In this document: piece by piece, positions 10,136 to 20,921 of the stretch
Layout of the letters: each line of letters starts with the position of its first letter
Numbering within the stretch: position 1 is the first letter of the stretch
From: Erpobdella octoculata
Taxonomy: Eukaryota; Annelida; Clitellata; Hirudinida; Erpobdellidae
Assembly (NCBI GenBank): GCA_963978895.1
Contig: OZ022243.1
Coordinates: 16,140,289 to 16,204,288, forward strand
Direction of reading: 5' to 3'
Length of the DNA stretch: 64,000 bases
Translations under genes and position numbers: made by a program
The notes under the pieces: generated by a model
What the model was told of the DNA's origin: nothing
What the model saw: only the letters and a program-made list of their open reading frames with translations
Database searches by the model: none

Positions 10136-12289
10136 TTACTAGGAAGTTTTTAAACAAACTTCAGATAATCTAGTTGTGTTGGATTTAGCTTTGATCATTT
10201 ATTTTTAACAAGTGAACTGTTGAAAATTTTGTTTTTAGCAAATTCTTTATATATTTTTAATTTGGTAGCTTCTAATTTTTTGCAAATTTGTTTTAGGATA
10301 GCATGTCTATAAAATAGAAAAACTTTGACCACAATTTTATAAATACTTGAAGTGAAGTATGTGAGGATAGAAAAACAAAACTTATATTATAAATTTAAAA
10401 ATTGAAAATATAAAATGGCTTTTTAATAAAAAAGAAAATTTTTAATTTATTTTTTTAATTTTATTTAATATTATTTCATAATCCACTTAACGTGTGTCTA
10501 ATCAGTTTCAAAATGTAATGGAATAAAAAATCATGGACAAAAATAGACACAATAAATTTCAATTTGATTGGATAACGGTAAGTTTGTTTTTAAATGTAAA
10601 AGAGTCTGGCTCAAGCAAATACGGTGAAATCAATTAATTAGATTAAAAAACTCTTATCATTTAGACGCCGACATATAATATCGTGAGTTATATTCAATGG
10701 GAGAAGCTAATTGATTTGTTTGGTGTTAATCATTCATAATTACTTAACAAAATTACTTATTTTTTTCTTTGTTGCTTCACCCCTCCTTTCGTTTTTTCTT
10801 TCTCTTCTTATTGCTAACTTTTATGCCCCACTCAATCACATTGTTTTAAAAAATTAACATTTAAAATACATTTATTATATTTAAAAAAATTATTGATTTA
10901 ATTGAGTTTTTGTAACGCAGAAATTTAATTTTCATTATTATTTGAATGTTTTTCAATAATATTTAAAATTTTCCTAATAATAATTGATTGTTTTTTAATA
11001 ATATTTGAATGTTTTTAATATTATTTCAAAGTTTTTTTATTAATATTTAAATGTTTTTATTAATATCTAAATATTTTTTTATATTTAAACGTTTTTTTTA
11101 TATTTAAACATTTGTTATTCATATTTTATTTGTTTTTATTTATATTTAAAAATGTCTTATTCATGTTTCATAATAATATTCAATTTTTTGTTTGATAAAT
11201 AATTTTATTTTATTGATATTTAAATGTTTCTTATAGCATTTTTTCGCACAACGTCATTAGTTTTTATTTATTACCTTTTCGCCTAATTGACTGTCAATTG
11301 AAAAAAGATCATTAAAAATTGAAGAAGCGTTTCTGTGCAATATATTTCTTTCAATTAAAATTAACTTAAATTAATTGACAGTTTTCAAAAATAAGCGTTT
11401 AAACAATTAAATGACGCCATTTTTTTGTTTCCTTTATATTTTTTTGCTAACATATCTGTTTCTGATGATAAAAACATTTTATTATATTGTAGGGTTAAAT
11501 ACATAACATGATGAAATATTGCGTGGAGACATATTCCATAGTTAAATTACTTATCACGTTTTGCGTAATTACGATGCTTTATGCATATTTATTTCACATA
11601 TTGCACATTTACATGGCACATTAGATACTAGCGTAACATTAGATTTCTGCATAATACATTTCTTAGTTACATGATGCGCTCCATAGCTACATTAAATAAA
11701 CTCCAACTCGTTTTTGCAGGCCAGTCCCAAGCCTGATAAAGGAGAAGGGGCAGTTAAAAAGACCAAATATGATCCACGACAGGAAATACTTATGTGCTTC
11801 CTCCTACATAAAGCCATTTCAGACTTAAAACACCTGTTATAAAGGACTATAAAACTATTATGAAAAATACATAAAATAATGCATATCTGCATAAAGTCTT
11901 GCATAGTTATATAACATAGGACTCGCGGTTCCCATTTGCTAATCCATTCTATAGAAATTATTGCACGAGACCTTCAATCCAGGTATAAAACATTAAAACG
12001 TTTTTGAGACATATTTTAGAAAAGCAAGTTTTTTATTTTACAGTTATTAAAAAATAGTTTTTAGGCTCTTACATGATTTACTTGTTTTTGCTTTTGCTGC
12101 ATTTGGTTGAATTTGATTAAGTATGATAGTGATTAATTCTAAAATGCAAATTATAGGCGTGGAACGTTTTAATAGAAGTATATTGCCCTGTTGGAGTAAT
12201 TCTCTTATCTATTCCGTTTATAAGTTACAATATTGATTGTGCGGTCAATACTGTTTCCATATATATTGCTCTAAGCTTAAAACACGATG
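10136..12289. other. Unassigned AT-rich DNA
   Basis: Between about 10910 and 11230 a loose ~30-bp pattern (TTTAATAATATTTRAATG) recurs with heavy divergence. No gene, RNA or transposon was identified elsewhere. The short ORF at 11692-11904 (minus) resembles nothing. Confidence 0.5.
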
Positions 12290-12297
12290 CAAACGAG

Positions 12298-12459
12298 CAG
12301 GAACGGATCCAGGAGGGGAAAGGAAAAATATTTTTTTTAGTTTTTTGTTTGAAAATGAACAGAGTCTTTGAAGCCCCTCTCCATTAAGTTTTTTGAAGGG
12401 AGAAAGTGTGAAATGGCTAACTTGCATCCCCGCACCAGGAATTTCTCAATCCGCCACTG
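12298..12459. mobile_element. hAT-like MITE, 162 bp
   Basis: Ends are imperfect inverted repeats: CAGGAACGGATCCAGGA at the left, and CAGTGGCGGATTGAGAA read from the right. An exact 8-bp direct duplication, CAAACGAG, lies at 12290-12297 and 12460-12467. Eight-base duplications and CAG-type ends are typical of hAT transposons. There is no coding capacity, so it depends on a transposase encoded elsewhere. A related right end may lie at 48546. Confidence 0.75.
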
Positions 12460-12467
12460 CAAACGAG

Positions 12468-13036
12468 TATAATAAAACAAAACATAAATTTATTGTAATT
12501 TAATTTTAATAAAAATAATATGTAATTACAATAAAATTGTAATTTATTGATCAAATTAATGTTATAATTGTAGATGCGGTAATTAAGAATTATAAAAACA
12601 AACACAATTTTCACATCGTTGGTTATATTTGAAGGAGCTGTTTATTATTTTCGTTTGCTTTAGAATTCCCATGATGGTGATGAAGATGATAAATTACAGA
12701 TGGTAAGCATGTTTATGAGATATTCTATGGTTATGATGACGATGCAAAGGTGATGTAGATAATGATGCGATGTTGATAATGATGATTATGTTAATTTTAA
12801 TGCAATGATGATTTCGTCTTGATGTTGATGATAATGACATAATAGTGATGTTGTCGCCTAGTGATATAATAAGTGTTATATGGTTGGTTCACATTTTGAG
12901 GGTTTCTATAAATTAATGGTGAATTGTGTTACGAATAGATTTGTTAAAATTACTGAAACTAAATACTGGAAAATTTACTTAAATTATATTTTCTAGATTT
13001 AGTTAATTAATCTGAAACTGAATTTTTTAAAAACTG
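12468..13036. other. Degenerate GATGAT-rich DNA
   Basis: An imperfect GATGAT/GATGTTGAT tract runs from about 12670 to 12870. Nothing else was recognised. Confidence 0.5.
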
Positions 13037-13039
13037 TAA

Positions 13040-13540
13040 AGGCGGGCGCACACGAACAACAAATTTGAGCAATTTAGTTGCACAACTAAATTTCTTGAGC
13101 AACCTTTTCGCCCACACGCTTAGAGTTACAGTTGGTATTTTTTGTTGAAATTCTCTAATAAATTAATTTATTACATTAAATCGAATTCCATCACAATTTT
13201 TTGTTGCAAGTTTTGTATTTTATTCGATAATCAAGTCAAACAAACTTTGTGCAAATTACGAAATTTTTTTATTAAAATTTATCAAATTCATAACAGAATC
13301 GCTGGTTCATTCTATTTTAACATTTTTCTCATAAAAATAACTATTTTACTAATTACAGAAAGACGAGAGACTAAAAGTTGTCCAAAGTTTTCAAACGAAT
13401 TTGAAAACTAAACTAGTTGGGCAACTGAGTTGCCAACTTAAAAAGTTGCTCAACTCATGACGCGCACACGAGCAATTTGGCTGCACAACTCGAGTTGCAC
13501 AACTTAGTTGTTCAATTTTGTTGTTCGTGTGCGCCCGCCT
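13040..13540. mobile_element. PIF/Harbinger-like MITE, 501 bp
   Basis: The ends are inverted repeats starting AGGCGGGCGCACACGAACAA, perfect for the first 24 bp and imperfect for at least 24 more (GTTGCACAACT-type words). The element is flanked by TAA on both sides (13037-13039 and 13541-13543), a 3-bp duplication typical of PIF/Harbinger. The interior is AT-rich. An 89-codon open frame inside (13142-13411) matches no transposase I know. Confidence 0.7.
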
Positions 13541-13779
13541 TAACTTAAACTATAACTAGCGGGGTTACCCGGCGTTGCCCGGGGTTTTTAGAGGTTTTTC
13601 TAATGTTTGTCTCTCTCGCTCCCGTTCCCTTCTCCACTTTCCCGTTTTCGTAGCGTTCCCGGTCGCTTTTCCGCTCTCGGTCGTTTTCCAGCTCCCGGTC
13701 GCTTTCCCGCTCAGAAGTTTTGTTATCGATTTTCTCTCTTGCTCGCGTTTCCTTCCAAGCTTGCTCTCCAGATTCCAGT

Positions 13780-14110
13780 CGCTTTCCGCGTTCCCGGTCG
13801 CTTTCCGCGTTCCCGGTCGCTTTCCCGTTCCCGGTCGCTTTCCCGTTCCCGGTCGCTTTCCCGTTCCCGGTCGCTTTCCCGTTCCCGGTCGCTTTCCCGT
13901 TCCCGGTCGCTTTCCCGTTCTCGGTCGCTTTCCCGTTACCGGTCGCTTTCCCGTTCCCGGTCGATTTCCCGTTCCCGGTCGCTTTCCCGTTCCCGGTCGC
14001 TTTCCCGTTCCCGGTCGCTTTCCCGTTCCCGCTCACGCTTGCTCTCCCGTTCCCGGTCATGCTTGCTCTCCCATTCACGGTCACGGTTGCTCTCCCGTTC
14101 CCGTTCACGC
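13780..14110 (-). repeat. 18-bp minisatellite, left arm of composite Helitron A
   Basis: About 14 or more copies of CGCTTTCCCGTTCCCGGT. Because the unit is six codons and lacks stops, frames stay open on both strands, giving GNGKAT, RERESD, SRSRSL and PVAFPF pseudo-repeats. These are not proteins. Confidence 0.95.
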
Positions 14111-14178
14111 TCATTTTCTCTTTTACATTCTTTCATAACTTCTGTTAGCCTATAAAACGTAAAATAGATTTGCTAAGA

Positions 14179-14600
14179 CTATATATATATATGAATGTTT
14201 GTGGGTTAGTTTGTCTATTATAGAAACGGGAAAGCGACCCGGAACGGACAGCGAGCGGGAACGGAAAAGCAAGCGTGAGCGGGAATGGGAGAGCAAACGT
14301 CAGCGGGAACGGGACAGCGACCGGGAACGGGAAAACGACAGGGAGCGGGAAAGCGACCGGGAGCGGGAAAGCGACCGGGAGCGGGAAAGCGACCGGGAGC
14401 GGGAAAGCGACCGGGAGCGGGAAAGCGACCGGCAGCGGGAAAACGACCGAAAACGGGAAAGCGACCGGCAGCGGGAAAACGACCGAAAACGGGAAAGCGA
14501 ACAGGAGTGGGAAAGCAGGTGGGAAAGGAAATGGGAGAGAAAGAGACAAACATTAGAAAAACCTCTAAAAAACCTGGGCAACGCCGGGTATCTCCGCTAG
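14179..14600 (+). mobile_element. Inner plus-strand Helitron-like unit of copy A
   Basis: Starts CTATATATATATGAATGTTT, carries a GCGACCGGGAGCGGGAAA array at 14300-14510, and ends with CTGGGCAACGCCGGG, then TATCTCCG-CTAG and a T. It belongs to the same family as the outer unit and faces it head to head. The terminal TC is AC here, so the 5' end is slightly altered. Confidence 0.7.
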
Positions 14601-14896
14601 TACATACATAAACACACACACAGACACACATACATGCACATACACATACATACATACACACATACATACGCACATACATATATATATAGTTCCCGCTCGC
14701 TCACCCGCTCCGCTCTGCTCATTTTGTGACGGATTTCAAAAAATTTTTTTTTATTTTTGACTCCCATTGACTCTCAAGGTTGTGTGAAAATTTCATTACG
14801 ATCGGATGAATGGTGTAGCAATGCATAAAGGACATTAACATATATACATATATACATATATACATATATACAAACATTCATTTTTATATATATAGA

Positions 14897-16290
14897 TTGA
14901 ATGTTTTTAAAATTAAATTTTATGCACTTTTTATATAATTTTTTAATATATTTGGTTGAAACCCTTAGTGTTAGTTCGTCTTTCCTCTTTGTACAGTGTT
15001 AGTTTTGTACCACTTGTTTCATTTATCTGAGACTTTCAAGTTTTTAGAAGTTACGTCTTAAATTTGAAAAATAGACATTCCTGTGCGTGTGGTACAGCAT
15101 TGTCATTAACACAGCCCAATAGAATTAGTAAAAGAATTAAAAAAATCTGTAGAAATATCAATGATTTCAGCAATGATCTGTAGTCCTGGCCATGTTACTG
15201 ATATACAATTATTGAAATAAATTCCTATTATTCTGATCATAATATTTATACAAAAAACAAATTTTCATCTTCAAAAAAAATAGTAGTACAAACGACAGTT
15301 GTAGAAAATGAGTAAGACTTGAAAATAAGATGAAAAAAGAACACAATAGAAACAATCGCTTGAGGTGGCAGGACTATCTTCGACTTGACAAATGCAAAGC
15401 ATCCTTTCTTAAGAAGACAGTGATTAGCTTCATGAAGATAATTTGTTGCAAAAAACCTCAAAAGTTGTTTTTGTGTTTGCTATAAATCAGGCAAATGAAA
15501 CAAAAACTTGGATTCAACACATTTGTTCATGCTGGGTTGTTCATTAAAGTAATCGAAACAGATACAGCTGACATGTCATCTGTTTGCTGTTATTTATACG
15601 TTTGCCGTTGTTGTTCACCATGATTGCTGGACGGTTGGTCAGATGTCAAATGATGGAATGATGAAGAAGAGATGTAATGAGTTCATTCTGGCCAGTCAAG
15701 TGTGACCAAAGATTGGCATACTTCATTGATTGGATGAGTTTGCTTACAATTTGATGATTCTGATGATGATACTGATAATGGTTATAATGATGATGATGAT
15801 GATGATGATGATGATACTGATTATCCTGCTGATGAGGATGATGAGAGAAAAGGAAAAATCAGTATTTTACGGTGTTTTAATTTTAATAAAATTTGCTTGA
15901 ATTGAATTTCATGTACCTAAAATAACATTTTTTTTAAATTTTGGTTATTAAATAAATAATTAACTAAATTATTTATAATTAATTGCAGACAGTTTATTTG
16001 CAGTGGTGACATTTTAGTTAAAAATAAAAAATGTCTTTTTTTAATTCAAAAGCTCTTCTACATAGAAATCTACGGTATAAATGCTTAAATAGTTTTAAAT
16101 AAAATTAAAATAAAATTAATTGAAATAATTTTATCCAAAGTGTTTGCTTAAAGTGTTTTATTTATTTTATGATAACAAGTGAGAAAACACCAATAAAATG
16201 GAAATAAATATGAGTTGTGAAAATAATTTTATATTTTATATATATTTATATATGTATCTTTTTTTATTTTTTTATTAAATTATACATATA
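14897..16290. other. Unassigned DNA with a GATGAT tract
   Basis: Short (GAT)n at 15779-15845. Nothing else was recognised. The minus-strand ORF at 15246-15461 resembles nothing. Confidence 0.5.
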
Positions 16291-16293
16291 TAA

Positions 16294-16487
16294 AGAAGTC
16301 TCTGTGTTTCGGAGCTAGTCTGCTGTCCTATTTGTAGGCTCTTGAAACATTTCAACGCAGTGTTTCACTTCGCAAAAAATTACCTATCTGGCAGCAGACT
16401 AGCTGTCGAGTCGAGCCGAAGTAAGGAGTTATGAGCCTATCATAGTCGTAGTCTAATGTTAAGTAGCTCCGAAAGACTGAGACTTCT
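16294..16487. mobile_element. Foldback element / MITE, 194 bp
   Basis: The 22-bp end arms (16294-16315 and 16466-16487) begin AGAAGTCTC and pair with two mismatches. A further TAGGCTC/GAGCCTA pair lies at 16335-16341 and 16433-16439. A second, exact 13-bp inverted pair (AGCTAGTCTGCTG at 16313-16325, complement at 16392-16404) gives an alternative fold. No coding capacity and no clear target duplication. Superfamily unknown. Confidence 0.55.
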
Positions 16488-16502
16488 AGCCATCATTTTT
16501 TG

Positions 16503-16838
<336 letters not shown>

Positions 16839-17102
16839 GTGTATAATACCATGCTATTTATAAAGTTGGTTCCTTTTCATTTAACGTTTTTTTCACTCCA
16901 ATATTTTGGTTTGTTTTAATTAAAACTAATTTTTAACACATTTCGAAGGTTTTCAGTTAACTTATATAAACTTGATGTTAGTACTTGACGATGATAATAA
17001 AACTTTAATGGCTCATCACATCTGCCTAGGTTGAAATTCTCTCCTGTCAGCCATTCAAATTTAAGTTGATTTTATTTAACGTCCCTTGACTGTTGACGTG
17101 GA
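16839..17102. other. Unassigned DNA
   Basis: AT-rich sequence with no gene or repeat recognised. Confidence 0.5.
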
Positions 17103-17170
17103 ATGAGAGCGTAGTGGTTACTTGGTCGCTCTCAGTTCTGTATCAGAAGATTACTACTTCGAATAGTATT
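17103..17170 (+). mobile_element. Weak tRNA-like remnant
   Basis: GAGCGTAGTGGTTAC resembles a tRNA A box, and TACTTCGAATAGT resembles a mutated B box at suitable spacing. Degenerate and isolated, it is probably an old SINE head. Confidence 0.3.
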
Positions 17171-20100
17171 ACTACTACTATCATTGCTATTAATTTGAAT
17201 TTATAAGGAAGGACCTTCTTTTTTTAAATATTTTGAATTGCACATTTTTACTGCAATATTTAATTTTATTTGTTGAATCAATCATGCCAAAATATTTGGC
17301 AACATTTAAGATATTGCCGCCCATATGAAATTTTATTACTTATATACTGGAGCATCTATTCCTTTACCGTCGGACACAAGGGATTAGAAAATATAAAATA
17401 ACAACTGATAAATATATACGAACCCAACTAAAAATTTCTGGTTTAAAATGTAATGGGTAGGATCAATCGCGGACTGGGTGCGGGTTGGTCAAACATTTTG
17501 AGCTTGCAATGGGTCGGGTTAATCTAAAAGAAAAAAACTAGAAAAACTTTGCCTAGAAAAAAATTTGTTCTTAAAAATATCACTTTTGTTTAATTTAATA
17601 AAAGGAACGAATTTGTTGTTGCCATAGCACCATTCTCTACGTCAATGAATATTTAACTTCGATGTACGCACATTTCACAGTGCCATTACTCGTAAGTTCG
17701 TTAAGAGATGAAAGCATCAAGGAAAGTAAAAACGTTGAATGCAATATATAATGCAAAGAATTTGTTATTTTAATATCAAATACGTTTTTTTAGTTACTTT
17801 TTAAGAATGGTAGGAGACAAGGACACATTTGAGCGTTAATAGTTAGATAACATCAGTAACGGTGGTGCCACAATCAATTCCAGGCTAGTGTCTGATACTG
17901 CATTTAGCAGATTCTGTGTTTTATAGATATTTTTTAATGCGTGGTTATGTTTAAACAGCTGTAAAAGTTGAAATATATAATAATCATATAAATACAAAAC
18001 TAACACATGTAAACAATAAAAAAACGTTTTTCATTTGTAAGAGATCAATAATGGAGAAGAAGGCAAAAGCAATATTTTAACTTACAGTGGTTGCTTTAAA
18101 GTGATTTAATAAACATACACTATTGGTCAAAACTAGAGTTGTCTATGGGCTCATTTTTGTTTACCACCACAAGCATTTAACTGTGTTTAACCCGACTCAG
18201 CACAACCTGCAAGCTTTCACAAACAGCCCAGATCCGTTCTAAATTAATTATAAAATATAAATGAGTATAATGACACGTAATTATGGCTAACACTGAAACT
18301 CGCGCTTTCTTTTTTTTTAATTTATATCATAAAACAAATTGATATCAAACATTCATTTTTAAATAATAATATATCAACTATTTTCAATAAAACTTGTTTG
18401 GCCTCACCCGACCCAACAATAACCTGATTCTTAGAAAACACTGGTCAAAACTCCAAACTCAGCACTAAAAATATTTTTGAACACAACAAGCAATGCTTGC
18501 CAGAAGTGCAATACTAGTTAGACTGTTTCAGAAAAAAACCCTGAAAACGGTGCTTGATTCCAATTCAATATTACAAATGATGTTCACAGTTGAATAATTT
18601 GACAATGTTGAACGTGGTGTTAATCCTTAGACTTCTAGGCCACGAATGACTGATCAGTTATATGATGCAACTAATAAATTATTTGGTCATGCTCTTAGTA
18701 AACTTGATTTATTTTCAAGTTATATATTGTTTTTTTAAACTAATCTGCTATAGTCTGTATTTCTTTAGTTTTCTTAACGTCGGTGAAGTTTTATCGTCTC
18801 ATTATCATAGCGAGCAGCCAGGCTGCCGCCTCCAAACCATTTATGTTAACGCGGTCTTTAAAAAACCAAATTATAAATTAATGTGTACAATTTGCAAACA
18901 TTTACAAATGTGTGAAACGGATATTTAAAAAGACACCATATAAATTCATTGGTAGCCTGGATAGCGTTGTGCGTTTCCGGAAAACAAGAATGTTGTATTT
19001 GTGTTGATCGATTAAATTTCTTAAGTAGAACAAGTTTTTTGTCAATTTCAATTATTCTTGGCTGCAATGTACAACAAGAACAGCAGTTTTCTATTTTGAT
19101 TTTAGAATTGAGATTAACAAACAAAATTTATTAATTATTTGTTTTTTGCAAATTTGTTGATGTTGTATTGAGGAATTTTAGTTTTTGAGAAATTAGGTGT
19201 GTCTATTGGTGAATAGAATTGTGTTGAGTTATAAAAAATGTACGCATGGCAATACCATGAGATTGACAAACAAACGTGGACGTTTGATAACAAGTAGTTG
19301 TGTGATTAAATTGAATGATGATCACGTTCTTTTTAATGACCAAATGTGCTATCAAATTTCAAACGTCGATACTATGTGATTAAATTTCAATCAATTATTG
19401 GCAGCGTAGCATTTGTCTTACTTATGCATTAATTTGCAACAAGCATTCGTCCTGACATATCATTCATCTTTCATGTGGCTGGGACACTTTATCCAGTTCT
19501 TTGTTTGATTTCTAATTTTACTTTTTGCAAGACAAGTTTCTACTTGTAAATTATACATTCATATTTTATAAATATAGTATGTAATATATATATATCTATA
19601 TAATTTATTACATATATTTTATATATTAAACAGAATATAAATTTGATATAAAAATATTTTATTTTTTACATTTGCTTTAGTTCATATGGCTTGCGCATTT
19701 TTTAAGTCGATATAATCTTGAAATAATCGCCTTGTAAAAAAAAAGTCTGAAATTACAAAATGCTGGTTATCGCCTTGTACTTGCAAATCCGAAAAATTAT
19801 TGTAATTATTTTTTTAAACATTTATAAAGAAATCAAAAATTTTTCCATCTACGAAATAGTTCAAAGAAACACCATAAATCGTTTTGATTCATCTTCGGTT
19901 CAATAAACTTGTAGTTTTTTTAATAAGTTACAAATAATTCGCTTCTTCATGCTTGTTCATTTACCAATTAATGGTCACTACTATACGAAACCGTGACCGT
20001 TAATGGGTTAAACGTAAAATGCTTTCAATGGTCAAATGTAACTTAACGGGTTGAGGGAGGGGGAGGTTCAAGAAAATGAAAGCCGACATTTTGTCGTACA

Positions 20101-20440
20101 ATTTTTATTTTTTAGATTATTTATAAATATTTGTAATGAAGTTGTGAACGAGCCATGGACGAACATTTTGCACTATTGCTGTCCATCAATTAAATATAGA
20201 AAGAATTTTAGAATGGATTTCACATTTAGTTTTGTGCAATGTTTTGTCAAAAATGTCGTTCAGCAAAGTTGTTCAAGAATAACTTAATAAAAAATATTAT
20301 TAATGATTTATTGGTTGGATATTATTAACAATAGTAAATTTTAACGATACAAGGATAATATAAAAAATAGATAATATTATTGTTTGCTGCTATAAACAAA
20401 CATGTTTATAAATGGGAAATTGTGTAGAGCTTGTACTGAA
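17171..20440. other. Unassigned AT-rich DNA
   Basis: Over 3 kb without a recognised feature. Short ORFs at 18662-18928, 18949-19134, 19197-19379 and 20051-20287 lack any motif I know. Confidence 0.5.
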
Positions 20441-20472
20441 TACAATTTTCTTGTTTGATTAATCAAAAAAAT

Positions 20473-20492
20473 TTAATTGATTAATCAATTAA
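20473..20492. repeat. 20-bp perfect palindrome
   Basis: TTAATTGATTAATCAATTAA is its own reverse complement. A similar 22-bp palindrome of the same words lies beyond the other end of the gypsy element (26305-26326). Confidence 0.7.
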
Positions 20493-20569
20493 TGTCGATT
20501 ATTATAACGCATATATCTATCTACATAATTTACTATGTATGTATGTATGTTATCAATTTTGCGTAACGC

Positions 20570-20891
<322 letters not shown>

Positions 20892-20921
20892 ACTGGTGTC
20901 AGAAGCAGGATACTTTTGGAA

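Larger units (their letters stand above)
13556..14896 (-). mobile_element. Composite non-autonomous Helitron (copy A)
   Basis: On the minus strand the unit starts TCTATATATATAAAAATGAA (from 14896) and ends with a hairpin (CCCGG-GCAACG-CCGGG) followed by TAACCCCG-CTAG (13556-13559). The flanks are A and T, the Helitron insertion signature. Inside it, a second Helitron-like unit lies on the plus strand (about 14179-14600) with its own CTATATATATATGAATG start and GCAACGCCGGGTATCTCCG-CTAG end. Arrays of an 18-bp unit fill both arms in opposite orientation. There is no Rep/helicase gene. The sequence at 36713-37707 has the same architecture. Confidence 0.82.

Noticed and set aside
13142..13411. 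89-codon ORF as a transposase
   Set aside because: It lies in the AT-rich middle of a 501-bp MITE, has no catalytic motif, and its composition follows the DNA.
13545..14155. Several overlapping 130-190-codon ORFs (GNGKAT, SRSRSL, PVAFPF, RERESD repeats)
   Set aside because: All are readings of an 18-bp minisatellite within a Helitron. The unit has no stop in most frames on both strands, so openness carries no coding information.
14145..14679. Repeat ORFs resembling SR-rich splicing factors
   Set aside because: Same explanation as the left arm. The SR-like dipeptides come from the CCCGGTCGC/GCGACCGGG DNA word.
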